From assembly GCA_027186245.1 (NCBI GenBank), contig CP114499.1, forward strand, positions 749,001 through 813,000: DNA of 64,000 nt, written 5' to 3'. Of this stretch, positions 22,510 through 34,199 are shown in pieces. The translations under genes and the position numbers were made by a program. The DNA is from Coriaria nepalensis (Eukaryota > Streptophyta > Magnoliopsida > Cucurbitales > Coriariaceae). The stretch's first letter is position 1; each line of letters begins with the position of its first letter. Under the pieces are notes generated by a model. The model saw nothing but the letters and a program-made list of their open reading frames with translations, was not told the DNA's origin and did not search any database.

Positions 22510-23590
22510 TCATATATGTATACGACGAAATGATCTCAATTAAATCTATTAGGTATCTTTGTTGTTATCGATATTACAATTTTTTATTAATATTTATTAT
22601 TTTATTATTAAAATTATTTTATTATTATGTAATTGTTATATTCTACTATACAAAAATATAACTATATATTTAAATATAATTATATCATCTACTATTTCAT
22701 GATATCAGAACATTTCTCTTTCTTAAATCATTCTTCCCAAAAACTACAAATCTAACCATATCATCACTCATCACTATGATCTCCGCTACCACTATTTTAA
22801 CTCATGTCAATACAATCGTAGTTTCACTGTTAACACAACTCTCAATCCAATTCATAACTAATTTTATATTCACTCGTCTCGATAGAACAAATTACCTTAC
22901 TTGAAAATTTCTGATGGAGTTCATCTCATTACTACCGATATAACATGACACATGGACGGTTTCCTACAGGCATCACAAATCACAGATCTCTCACAATCTA
23001 CTTTTGATCAACTCATTATCTGACACCTATCTATTAGTTTGACTATATAACTCACTTGGGACCTCATTGTTACCTTTTACAATACTACTATGAATTTACT
23101 CATATTATTTTCCATCTTATTCTTTTTGAGATTTTCTACAACCAAACGTTTCTTATTTCAGTTTTTCACATAACATTTGAACACTACAAACAATATGACA
23201 ACAAACACAATAACAAAAATAAATACTCCAGCAATCATACCAGAAGATTCCGATGAAATTGCGAATATATTTATATAAATAATCTTAGTTACCTTATTGC
23301 GGATCAAATTACGGATAGAATTACGGATATTCTTACGAATAGTATTTCTCATACCCAATCTCAATCTCTAAAGTTCAAGCTCATTGTGAGTATCGATGTT
23401 TTGCTCGAAGAGTGATGAAATGATATTATGATCTTTTATTAATATTATTTATCTTATTATTATTAAGATTAATTTATTATTATAAATATATATAAATATG
23501 CATAATGTATTTTATTAATACAAAAATATAAACACATATTTAAATATAATTACAACCTCCGCTCTTTCGATCTATTTTGAGGCTAAATTT
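22510..23590 (+). mobile_element. Decayed, internally deleted Ty1/copia retrotransposon
   Basis: A block near 22850-22910 translates as RLDRTNYLT, then a TGA, then KFLMEF, the start of copia gag. A second gag-like block covers about 22950-23030 (DQLI). A block near 23270-23370 reads YIADQITDRITDILT and LKFKL, which resembles the C-terminal end of copia reverse transcriptase/RNase H polyproteins. AT-rich segments of about 160 bp at either side (22520-22690 and 23410-23570) resemble each other (TTTATTAATATT.. TTTAAATATAATTA) and may be the LTR remnants. Integrase and most of pol are missing, and stops interrupt the frames. Confidence 0.5.
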
Positions 23591-23599
23591 TGGCAAACA

Positions 23600-25600
23600 T
23601 GAAGCGCAAATATTAAAGTTTTGAGTACTATTTTATTTTATTTATGTGTATATATATATTAATATAATAACTTCTCACTTTGGATAAAGGGAAGGTAGCC
23701 TACAAAGAATTTTCAATTTTTTTTTCTTTTTATTTTAAAAAAAGAAAAAAAAATTGAACTTTTGAATACGTGTTGCATTGAGTTGGCCTTTCTAATTAAA
23801 CTTTTATTTGGAAATTAAAGCGTAACGTATTCCTAAAGTTAAAAAAAAAAAAAAGGATTTGTGTATTAAGAAGTACAACTTTAATATATGATTAAAATTG
23901 CTAATATCTCGATCATGATCTTGATCATGATCCTGATAAGTCAAAAGTATGATCTAAAATCTAAATGTAAGGAAATGAATGAAGGAGGCACGCGGGAAGG
24001 GTGCTGGGTGATAGTGTTGTATGTACTTTTTTATGAGAGAATCTAATACCTTGCTTGTAAGATGATATAATCATGAATCAATTAGTAAGAGATGGATTAG
24101 TGGGTCCCACTTGTTCTTCTTTCTTTTTGATTGGGTCCCACTAGTTGGAGTGCTCTTTAGGGTAATCCCCAGCAAGCTAGCTAGCTGCTTTGGTCTTTTT
24201 CTCGACGACCCAAATATTCTCTTCTCTCCTCATGATTCATGATCAGCATTTGATGAGCAGCTAGCAGCTAGCAGCAGCTTCTATTCCAGTACCAAAAGCA
24301 ATGACAAGTGTGACTACCACGCTAGCTATATAGCTGGTTTGGGATCTAAGATCGAGTATTCCTAGAATGCCAAGTAATTAAATTCGTTGTTTCTAGATAT
24401 TGTAATAGATTCGTTTTCACAAACATTGCTTTTTTCAAACTAAAATATGACATCATGCGTACGTACCAAATAGTTTCAAATTTGTCTCTACTTTATACCT
24501 TTGATCCGCTAATCAGTTATTAACGACTTAGAAGGTACCTACACCTCATTACATTGAGGAAATCGATGTGAGTTTTTAAGGGTTATGACTTATGTTCACT
24601 CACACTCACGTTGTAATAAATACTTTTGACTTTATTTAAAGGAAATTTTGAATTTTTTTTTTTTTTGATATTCGAATTCTCAAATTTTTATTTTAAGTAA
24701 TATAGAGTAATTAATTAAGTTAAATATTATAATTTTTTAGTGAAACTTAATAATACATAATTCAATTCTCAATCTGTAACACTCGAGCGGTCAATATAAG
24801 TCTTGATTAGTAAATGTTCTACTTGTTTTTTATTTTTTGACAAGGATCACATGTTTTCATAATCTTTCTATGAAAACTCGAAATCGTTATTATTACTAAT
24901 TATGATTTTGTTACTAATAAGATTTGTTAAATATGAATTATTATGCATTTAAATTTATCGAACATCAATATTCTCTTTTACGAATAAATTTTTAATATAG
25001 AAATTAAAAATTAAAGATTATATATATATATATAATTAATAATTTAAATAATAATATTATATTATATTATATTATATTATTAATTAAAAAAACTATAATT
25101 AATAAAATATAACACAATAATTCGTATTAAACTTCTCAAACATAAAAACCTACATACATGGGGCTGCGACGATATATATATCTCCGTACACAGTTTGATG
25201 ATTTTGGTAGCTTGGATCGTAGTCCAGCTGATGTAAGCAAAGGGACAGATCTGATCAAGAGTGTGGCGGAGTGGGACCACCAAAAAAAAAATTCATGATG
25301 ATGAACTAATATCAATAGATCGTAAGTACGTAGGGCTACGATGCCTTTTTCTTCCTTCTTAAGCCTCTCCCCTGCAGTACTACTCTTAGCCTTCTCATCA
25401 CACTCCCTAGCTTAGCTAAGCTAGCTGTCACTAATCACTACTGTTCTTCTTCTTCTTCTTCTTCATCTAAAATTCAGAATTCCAAAACGCACGTTTAACT
25501 AGATGCATGCATATTACCAGCTCTGACAAGTAATATTGGAAGACGAATCTAGCCGACAATAGTAGCTAGAGAATTTCATTAATTACAAACGGTAGTTTGG
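23600..25600. other. Intergenic spacer upstream of the Dof gene
   Basis: AT-rich with no coding block supported. Contains GGGTCCCACT twice (near 24100 and 24135), many CTAG/AGCT words near 24170-24290, and an 18-bp perfect palindrome at 25407-25424. A CTT microsatellite is at about 25445-25463. It probably includes the Dof promoter and 5'UTR. Confidence 0.5.
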
Positions 25601-25665
25601 GTTTCTCAGTTCTCTTCTACCTGTTTTGGGTTCTCTGATCTAGTACTTATACGTTCCAAGTTTGC

Positions 25666-26887
25666 ATGGATCCATCTGACTGGCTGCAGGTATATATTTT
25701 GCCCTGCATGCATGCTCTATGATCTATATGTATATATAAGTTTGAATAGCTGGCTACTCTAGATTTGTTACATATAATGTGTAGTTTTCTGGGAGATGAT
25801 CGAAATGCTAATTATATATATATGATTAACATGTATGATTAATATTGTTCAGGGGTCGATTCAAGAGGATTTCTCGGGGATGGATTCTTCCTCACCGATA
25901 TCAGGCGACATGCTGACATGTGCAAGGCCGCTGCTTGAGCGGAGGCTCCGTCCACCGCACGACCAAGCCCTAAAATGTCCCCGGTGCGAGTCGACGCACA
26001 CCAAGTTCTGTTACTACAACAACTACAGTTTGACACAGCCAAGGTACTTCTGCAAGACATGCAGACGGTATTGGACCAAAGGCGGAACCCTAAGAAACAT
26101 CCCGGTGGGTGGCGGCTGCAGGAAGAACAAGAAGGTCTCCTCCTCGTCTAATTCTGGCGGCAAGAAATCTAGCGAAGCGAATTCTCCTCAAGTACCACAG
26201 GGGCTTAACCGGAATCAAACCCTTGGATCATCTTCTAATTCTACTAGGAATATTAACCCGACCGATCTTCACCTGTCATCTAACAATTCTGATCATGATC
26301 ATCAGGTGCAATTTCCTCCTCCTCGTCACTTTGGAATAAACCCTAACCCTAATTTCTGGATGGAGAACAACAAGTTTATCAATGCGGGCATGCTCGAGAA
26401 CCCAAGTCGGATTGATTATGATTTCATGGGAAACGGTAACATGGCCGGCTTCATGAATGGGCTTGGAGATCAAATGGGTAGTCACAATTTGCCACCAAAG
26501 TTCCACGTTTCTTGGTCGTCATCGCTATCACCATCACCACATGGAATGTCTCTTGATGGGAATAACAGCATTAATGGAGGCAACATTTTCATGGACACAT
26601 GCAATAGGTTTATGATACCATATACCAATAACATTGAAGGTAGTATGGATCAAGATCAGCAAAATGCATTGATGGATGTGAAGCCAAGCACTAAGCTTCT
26701 GTCTCTTGAATGGCATGATCAGCAAAACGATCATGATAATGACCAAGGATGTATGGATACTAATCATGGCGGAAAGGATAATCATCATCATCCCTCATTT
26801 GGGTATCTAAATGTGAATGGTTTAGGATCATGGAACAATGGCATGATCAATGGCTATGGACCCTCCACGACCAATTCATTGGTTTAG
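25666..26887 (+). CDS. Dof zinc finger transcription factor, DOF5.6/HCA2-like
   Basis: Plant-specific single-zinc-finger factor that binds AAAG cores. Two exons, 25666-25689 (MDPSDWLQ) and 25853-26887, encode 352 residues. The Dof domain (about residues 40-92) has CPRC..CKTC spaced CX2C-X21-CX2C and the [14 protein letters not shown] and GGGCRKNKK blocks. The N-terminal MDxDWLQ exon, split from the rest by an intron, and [23 protein letters not shown] closely follow Arabidopsis DOF5.6 (HIGH CAMBIAL ACTIVITY 2), a vascular cambium regulator. That assignment is from memory of the family. The C-terminal half is Asn, Ser, His and Gly rich and low in structure. In-frame codons just before the ATG read FQVC, like the N-terminus of DOF5.6, but no earlier ATG exists. 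Confidence 0.92.
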
Positions 26888-27828
26888 TCAAATTGATTGA
26901 TAACTATTACCATAATTAGTCTAGATAGATTTAATATATATATATGTCCATCTACCTTATGAGCATAAGAAAGCATGCATGCATGCAGTCATGTATTTCA
27001 CTTTTCATGTGTTTTATGCAAAGGCATGGTAGCTAATTAACTAGGTAGCTAGTATATAGCGTGAAGGGGAAGCTTGAAAGGGTCAAACGATGACTGATGA
27101 TCTTCCTTTAATGCTTTGTTATGGGTTTTGTGTTTGATCTTTTCTTTTTTATCCTTTTGCCACTCTAATTTGGTCATGTGTACTTTCTTCTTAGATGATG
27201 TTTATTGCTTTTATAGGTCCTTAGGACTTTGTTGTAATGCCGAGGAAGATATAGTTATGCTCTTTTCATTTCTACCACATATATATATATATATATATCT
27301 ATATAAATGTATATAGGTATAACTTTTATGCACACATTATTTTACATATTTTTAAATATTTTTTATTATAATTAATTTAATAATTAATAATTTTAATCTA
27401 ATTAATTAAAAAATATATTAAAAAAAGTATGTCAATAAAATCTATATCATATATAATCTCAATAATGAGATGGTGTGATGCGATCAAGTTGGGAGATACT
27501 CTTGAAATATCTTTTAATTGTTAGCGATATTAAATATTGTTGTTATTTTATTATTATATATATAATAAGCTGAAATTAGTAAAGATTGAAATCACTTTGT
27601 CTTTGTGTTATACTCCAATATCACCTCTTTCTTTCTTTCGTTCTCTTTGTTTAAAGAGAAGATGTCTTTCTGTCTGTTTTTTTTTTTTTCAAAGGGTAAA
27701 AAGGATCTAAGTAAATTAAAGGACTTTATTTAGGCAAAAAAGAAATTGTATTAAGATAAAAGAAGAAAAAATAAATTGAAGATGTCTAATTTTTTTTTTC
27801 TCATAAAGCTTCAAAAAATAAAGAAACG

Positions 27829-27869
<41 letters not shown>

Positions 27870-28160
27870 AAGGCAAATTATAAAGTACGTGGTGGTTTTT
27901 GTAATCATATAATGGACATGAGCAAGATCCGGTTGGATGTAAGTTTTTTTAACCGGTCGGGACCGAATCCAAATCCTTTACATTAAATTGGTTGAAGCAT
28001 CAAATGAAAAGGTTAAATGAGAAGTTCTATAGAACATTGTCTTTCGGCATATCAGAGAGCTTTCTGCGACAGCATTCCAATGGAAGCATGTCTTTGCAAG
28101 CTGGGACTGCCATTTTGTACTTTAATGGGGCTATGTCTGATGAATATGAACACTTTTTAA
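26888..28160. other. Dof 3' flank and spacer
   Basis: Dof 3'UTR candidate followed by AT-rich DNA with (TA)n tracts near 27279-27298 and 27831-27867. No gene supported; a 67-codon open frame at 27992 has no family resemblance. Confidence 0.5.
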
Positions 28161-28164
28161 AGGT

Positions 28165-28379
28165 CGTGTTCATGACTAGGGGGTGGAGCCACTAAAAATA
28201 AAAATTTAAGGGGGCAAAAAGTATTTAAAAAAAAAAGTAGGATACATAAAATTATATTTTTTTTAATTAAAATTTTGTATACGCATAAAAAATTAATATT
28301 TTAAAGCTAAAATATTAATTTACTGAAAATTGAGGGTCGCCCTTACCTTTTTTTGGCTCAGTCCCTTCCCATGACCACG
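28165..28379. mobile_element. MITE-like element with imperfect terminal inverted repeats
   Basis: The left end CGTG..CATG..GGGG.TGGAGCCA and the reverse complement of the right end CGTGGTCATGGG..GGGACTGAGCCA align over about 28 bp. The interior is AT-rich and non-coding, about 215 bp in all. No clear target-site duplication seen. This could also be a fragment of a larger element. Confidence 0.45.
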
Positions 28380-29246
28380 ATTAGAATTCAAATTATATAT
28401 ATATTTGGACTCACTCTTTCGTTGAGCTACCTTTCGGAAGCGAGTTCTACTTAGTTCCAAGTTAGTTGGGGTTTCATATTTACGTGTTGAGAGTGAGTTC
28501 TAATCGGACCCACTTGATCTTATATGCTGCACACACACACCCTTACCTCCCTATATGTCCTAAGCATCAAATTAATAAGATCAAGTCCTAGCCATTTCTT
28601 ACTTGTATATTCTACAACGGATTAACATAAAGTTTGAAGTAATGTGGTATTTCAAAAGCTCGAATGGAAATTTACATTTGAAATTCACATTTAACAACCT
28701 TTAGTGCCGAATAGTATCATAAAATCAACAAAATTTCCATGAACCCACAACACGGATAAGAGGGAAGCAGTGGGCCGCACTCCGGTCCCGTCACGATGTT
28801 GCGTATAACAGAAACACTAGAAAACCGAGAAAATATCCAATATACCAGATGTATTCAGCCGCTGGACGACATAAGAAAGTTGAGGTGGAGTCCACACATG
28901 AGACCCACCATCATATCGATTACACACATTTGATACATTAGATAGTTTCCCCGGGAAAACCCTCGCCTAAATCCGAATGCAGAAAAACCACTACAAGAAG
29001 CTAACTGGTAACCTAACATAATCATCATGTCTAGCTTCATTTTCCTGAACAAGCTCAAAGTGTTTTGCATCACAAACATAGATTACTTCCGGGATGAGTT
29101 AAATAGGCTAGATTACACGAAACTACGCACAGATTACACAACCTAATCAATATGCCTCGCTTCTCAGCATAATGGAAAAAAAAAAACAGAGCAAACAGAG
29201 CTCATCTTGAACATAAAAAAGAAATTTTACCTTCTAGAAAATCCGA

Positions 29247-32240
29247 TTACGATCCAGAAGATGGACTAGCAACTGAGCTCACTTTCTTTAATAACCCTTT
29301 AATCTCAACTTCCAATTTGGCTCTCATCTCTGGAGAAAGATTATTTCCAGATTTTTCCAGCATAGAAGTCATCATCTGAAGATTCTGCCTTATCAACTCC
29401 AATGGAGGTGGCTCACCAGAGTGAGGGGCTAGAATCATTCTACTGCCCGGACCTGGATCCAAGCCAAGAGAAAGAGTAGTAGGTGAGGGATTATGGAGCT
29501 GGAATTTAACAAGGGTCGAGCCAAATGGGTTGTTCTTCTCTAAGCTCTGTACTGCTTCTTTAGCCTCGGAACTTCTCGAGAAAACTAACCGGGCAGTCGA
29601 AGAATCTTCTGACAAATGTATATTGGAATCTTTCAAACTCCCAAATGAGGAAAATTTAGTGACCAGATCTTCTTTTGAAGGCAATGGAATGCCTGGAGAG
29701 AATGTTAAGTGAAGAGCTTGATCAGCTTTTCTTCTTCTCTTCCGCTGAGGTTTACTATTATGAGGTGAAGAGGCATTTGAAGAGTTGGATTCAGTACCGT
29801 TTTTGTTCAAATCCGGTATGACAGCAGATAATATAGTGTTTATTTCCTCTGGAGTTTCTTTTACTCTTCTTCTCTTTCTCTTCTTCTGCCCTGAATTATT
29901 ACCTTCATCTAAAGGCAGGCCTGACTCGTTTTTAACTTCTTTTGCCTCCAACGAAGCAGCAGCTCCTTCCTTAACTTCAATACCATCTGTTATGGGAATA
30001 TCTTCTCTGACTGGATGTGGGGTTGTTACCTGTAAATCTATGAAGAAAGAACCGGGTTCCTGTTTTCCATTTGCATCTACTGAGTCAGAAGTAAATTGAT
30101 GCTGCTCCGAAGTAGTAGCTATAATACTTTCCTTTCTCTCCTTTTTCTCGGGTTTATCCTGGGAAGCAACTTGAATACCATTCAAATCCGGTATTCCATC
30201 AGCTCCTTCTTTATCTCTCTTCTTTTGGTTCATTTCTTTATCACTCTCTGCAAGAAGGTTCTTGTCTGGGGAATCTTTCATAAATACTCCATCCGTAGCC
30301 ATAGTTATATTCACATCTGATAATCCGGAAAGTTTTTTCATCTTCAATTTTCCAGAGCTTGCCTTTTCCTTTCCAGGTTTTTTAGTATTAGACACATCTG
30401 CATTAGGGATTCCACCAGATAATCTAGAAAGGGTTTTCCTCTTTCTCTTCTTCACCTCAGTTTTTGCAACAGGGGATAAGTGGTCAATTTCGGAGAAGGT
30501 TTCAGCAGCAACTACTGTATCCTGATTCTGACCATTGCTGATGGATTCATCATGAAAAACCGAAATTCGGAACTTGGAAAAGAACCTCCCTACTGTGTCA
30601 AAGTTATTGTTCTCGTTCAGATAGAGACAATCAATAGCTGCAAAATGGAGCTGAGAGAGAAGCTTGGCAGAAGAAGCATTTGAAATGTCTTGATTTCCAG
30701 CTAAATTGCTCCCACTAACAAATTTCCTGCTCCATTTTCTCCAAAATTTCTGTCCACTGCCTCTAGAAATTTTAGAGGAAGACCCACTTGACTCCACATC
30801 ATCATGACAAATGTTAAGAGCTTTAGATTCATCTGTTTCGCTCTGCCCTCCTTTCTGTCCCCAGTTTACATATGGATAAGTCAAGTACTTGCTCTTCTTC
30901 TTTCTCCTCTCTCGCGAATCAAACCCCATTTCTGTTTTTCCCAGGCCCCCGATATCTAAATTTCCTTCACCAGAAACCTTGCTCTCTGTTGCTATTGGAT
31001 TGCTTCCATCCTCTTTACTAATATCAAGACCTTGAACTTCACCTTCTTTCATCTCTTTCTGTAAGACTCTTTTAGGCGATGCCTTTGAATTTTTTGACCA
31101 GTTGTGAGCATTAAACTTGCGTTTAGCTGTTGACCGATATTCACCCCAACTGTCTTCAGCCTCACTTGAATCAATGAGTTCATTATGAGGCAGTTGGAGA
31201 TGCCCTAAGGAGCTATAGAAGGCTGACAATTGATTCTTTGCTGCAATGGACTCGAGAGTCCCTAGCTTGGAAACAGCCTGCGCAAGGCTTTTAATCTGGG
31301 CTAGGAGGGTTTCAGGTCCAAAATGATCAATGGAATATTCAGCAAGTCCACCAAGTCTATGCTGAGTTCTTCTCTGATTACAAGAGCAAGTCATCTCCAA
31401 CTTCACAAGCCAACCAAACTCATCCACAGCCTTCTCTACGGCTCCAAGGAAGCTTCTAGACTTATTTTTTCCCGAAATCTGATCAAAGTATTGACAAAAA
31501 GGCCTTAGTTGAGACGGAAAGCAATGAGCAACACGGCTAATTCCGAAATACCCGACTAGTAAGAATTCCCTTTGGTCACTACCAACTAATTCTGCTGCTT
31601 CTAATGGATCAAGTATCTTTCCAGGCCACCATGTTTCACTTTTGGTCTTAACCCATACCACATCACCCACATAAAGCTCACATTCTTCACTCTCAGTTTC
31701 CATAACCTCTTCATTTGCATTTTCAGCTTCTTTCAACAACATCTCGTTTGTACCCTTAAACTTGGAAAACTCACCTTCGTCAGGATCAAGACAGGAAAAA
31801 TCCACAAAAAGTGATATACCTTCTCCGGAAACTTCCACCTTCTGAGACGAAATAACACTATCTGATTCACCTGCTTTACCTTCTTTCATTCCTTCATTCT
31901 CTGAACTCTTCTCTGAAAAGACCCGATCTAACTCACCTGCACTATCTTCTTTCGTTCCTTCACCATCTGGAACCTTCTCAGTCCCAACTATAAAACCCCC
32001 ATTACCACCCAATTCCTCCATTTTCTCCTCATTTCCATTATCAAACCCACGATTGCTCAATGAATGCTCTGAATTCTCCTTTCTTTCCATCTCAACATCC
32101 ATATCATTTTCCTCGCCCAAAATCTCCGACGCTACTAGCTCAGTAGAAGATCCTAGACTCATATCCAACTTCCTGGAAGAGCCAAAATCCCCCCTATCAT
32201 TTTGCACTTCTAGGGTTTCTGGGGTTTTAGGGTTTTCCAT
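29247..32240 (-). CDS. PWWP-domain protein with C-terminal RRM-like region
   Basis: Intronless frame of 997 residues, probably a nuclear chromatin protein. Residues 1-185 are very acidic with a loosely repeated EG.KE..AGE.D.V unit near 94-130. The PWWP domain starts about residue 189 (YVGDVVWVKTKSETWWPGKI), with WWPG in place of PWWP, and runs to about 280. PWWP domains bind methylated histone tails and DNA. The middle is charged with several KKRKRK or KKRKRRR nuclear signals. An RRM-like fold is likely near 855-930 (LVTKFSSFGSLKDSN.. ARLVFSRSSEAKEAVQ). The C-terminal 60 residues form a predicted helix (LEVEIKGLLKKVSS). The plant PDP family combines PWWP with such a region, so a role in histone-methylation control is an inference. 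I cannot name the exact orthologue. Confidence 0.9.
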   Translation of the reverse strand: MENPKTPETLEVQNDRGDFGSSRKLDMSLGSSTELVASEILGEENDMDVEMERKENSEHSLSNRGFDNGNEEKMEELGGNGGFIVGTEKVPDGEGTKEDSAGELDRVFSEKSSENEGMKEGKAGESDSVISSQKVEVSGEGISLFVDFSCLDPDEGEFSKFKGTNEMLLKEAENANEEVMETESEECELYVGDVVWVKTKSETWWPGKILDPLEAAELVGSDQREFLLVGYFGISRVAHCFPSQLRPFCQYFDQISGKNKSRSFLGAVEKAVDEFGWLVKLEMTCSCNQRRTQHRLGGLAEYSIDHFGPETLLAQIKSLAQAVSKLGTLESIAAKNQLSAFYSSLGHLQLPHNELIDSSEAEDSWGEYRSTAKRKFNAHNWSKNSKASPKRVLQKEMKEGEVQGLDISKEDGSNPIATESKVSGEGNLDIGGLGKTEMGFDSRERRKKKSKYLTYPYVNWGQKGGQSETDESKALNICHDDVESSGSSSKISRGSGQKFWRKWSRKFVSGSNLAGNQDISNASSAKLLSQLHFAAIDCLYLNENNNFDTVGRFFSKFRISVFHDESISNGQNQDTVVAAETFSEIDHLSPVAKTEVKKRKRKTLSRLSGGIPNADVSNTKKPGKEKASSGKLKMKKLSGLSDVNITMATDGVFMKDSPDKNLLAESDKEMNQKKRDKEGADGIPDLNGIQVASQDKPEKKERKESIIATTSEQHQFTSDSVDANGKQEPGSFFIDLQVTTPHPVREDIPITDGIEVKEGAAASLEAKEVKNESGLPLDEGNNSGQKKRKRRRVKETPEEINTILSAVIPDLNKNGTESNSSNASSPHNSKPQRKRRRKADQALHLTFSPGIPLPSKEDLVTKFSSFGSLKDSNIHLSEDSSTARLVFSRSSEAKEAVQSLEKNNPFGSTLVKFQLHNPSPTTLSLGLDPGPGSRMILAPHSGEPPPLELIRQNLQMMTSMLEKSGNNLSPEMRAKLEVEIKGLLKKVSSVASPSSGS

Positions 32241-32679
32241 ATCTCAAAACCGTTCAACAGATGATAAGCATAATTACATTCCCTAAACATCAAAAACGTC
32301 ACAATGAACAGAACAGCGCAGCTGATCAAGCAGTAAAACCCTAGAAACAAGAGACAGAGAAAATGAATGTAAAATCGAAATTAATTAACAAGAACTGATA
32401 TCATTATGACACTCGTTAGAAATACTTAAAAGACAATCAAATCAATATTTACAAACGAAATGACAATAAATTTTAAAAACAAAAGAAAAAAAGGGAAAAA
32501 GAAAAACCCTAAACCATAACATGCTTTAGCAAGCTCGACATGAAAAAAAAAAAAAACCTTGAGAGGAAGAAGGCCATGCATGATAAGTACTGAATTGTTG
32601 AGTCAAGTGATAATCCTACTACGCCTGCTCGAGTCAAAAGAAAAAGGAGGAATTGATTCTTCTTCTTTTTAAGGCGTGA

Positions 32680-32717
32680 GAGAGAGAGAGAGAGACTTGG
32701 ATTTAAATGAAACAAAA

Positions 32718-32765
<48 letters not shown>

Positions 32766-32830
32766 GAAACAAGTAAGTGTTCAGGCTAAATATTCGGCAA
32801 TCGATGGTGAGAGAGAGAGAGAGAGAAAGA
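32680..32830. repeat. GA and AAAT microsatellites upstream of the PWWP gene
   Basis: A GA tract at about 32680-32695, about twelve AAAT units at 32716-32764 and another GA tract at 32807-32830. They lie 440-590 bp upstream of the PWWP start and may be in its 5'UTR or promoter. Confidence 0.8.
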
Positions 32831-32834
32831 GAAC

Positions 32835-34010
32835 AGGCCGTATTTAGTCTCCGACTTTAAAAATATCACCGAAAGGCTCGACTAGTCTCCGACTCTCCGC
32901 AAGATTTCTATAAAAATATCACCTAAAGGCTTTAGGCTTTACGTTTTTTACTATCTTAATTGAGTTATACTTTTGATATTTTTAAAGCATATGTTATTAT
33001 TATTCACTTAATTAAGTAAGTGTCAAGATTTAATATTTTTAAAATACGAGTTATTATTATTTTTATATAAGTTTTAAAATTAAAGGAATACGATTTTAAT
33101 GAATAAATATTTTTATTTAATTTTTTAAAAATTTTATTTAAATAATTATATATTTTATTATTTTAATCTCTATATATATATATATATATCTATATATTGG
33201 AATCTAATTAGAAAGAAGAGCTTTGTGGGATCAATTTTTGTTGTTTTTCTTCGGCTAAATTCAATTTATAGTTGTTAATTATGTACTATTTTTATTTTAT
33301 TTATATAGTCTTTAAAGTTATGAACAAAAATAAATAAATAAAAATATATATTTATTAATAAAGATAATAGGTTATCATTTGGATTGTTGGAATCGAGTAG
33401 AAAATGATTAAGACAAACTGGGTGGGTCCTACAGTTTCATGGTACAACATGCATGAAACACCAACCAGTCTGTATCTGTGTTCTTGACTTGGGCTACAAC
33501 ATGAATGTCGAAGAGAGGACTTAAGAATATCTAAAAACTTGTGGGGCCCATTGGACCTGTCCCACAACTTGAGAATCACATTCCAAAGCCAGTGGCTCCT
33601 CCTCGGTGCAAAAGGGAGCAGCAACCAAAAGCTGCCTCTAATCTTCTTCTTATATATCCACAACAAACAATCAAACAAATTTCATTTTGATTTTAGTGGA
33701 AATTAAATAAATTTATTATTTAATTTTAAATAATTTGAAAAAAAATGATAAAAATATAAATAATTTTTAATTTTCATTTAAATGAAATTTTTTTTTTTAC
33801 TCTTATTTAAATAGATATTTTTAATAAAAATAAAAATAAAAATTTATTTATATAAATTTTTTAAAATTATATTATAATATATATATATATCTTTTTTAAA
33901 ATTTATTTTTTAAATAAATATAAAAATAAAAATAATTTTTACTATACTATTTATATTTATTTATTTCCTATACAATTTAATAAATATAAACAATTCTCCT
34001 TTCATTTTAC
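32835..34010. other. Spacer with a promoter-like block
   Basis: Mostly AT-rich. One less AT-rich stretch at about 33400-33680 ends CTTATATATCCACAACAAAC, a TATA-like word with a plausible start region, but nothing coding follows. It may be the promoter of a lost gene. Confidence 0.4.
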
Positions 34011-34014
34011 TTTT

Positions 34015-34170
34015 ATTCGTATTCATATTCATATTCATATTCATATTCATATTCATATTCATATTCATATTCATATTCATATTCATATTCATATTCATAT
34101 TCATATTCATATTCATATTCATATTCATATTCATATTCATATTCATATTCATATTCATATTCATATTCAC
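34015..34170. repeat. ATTCAT hexanucleotide array
   Basis: About 25 nearly perfect copies of ATTCAT, with one variant unit (ATTCGT) at the left end. The homogeneity suggests recent expansion. The minus strand reads as an artefactual Met-Asn repeat. Confidence 0.95.
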
Positions 34171-34199
34171 ATAAAAAAAATCGAATAGAGTCATAATAT

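Noticed and set aside
32509..32772. Minus-strand frame with a (LFIY)n run
   Set aside because: Translation of the AAAT and GA microsatellites.
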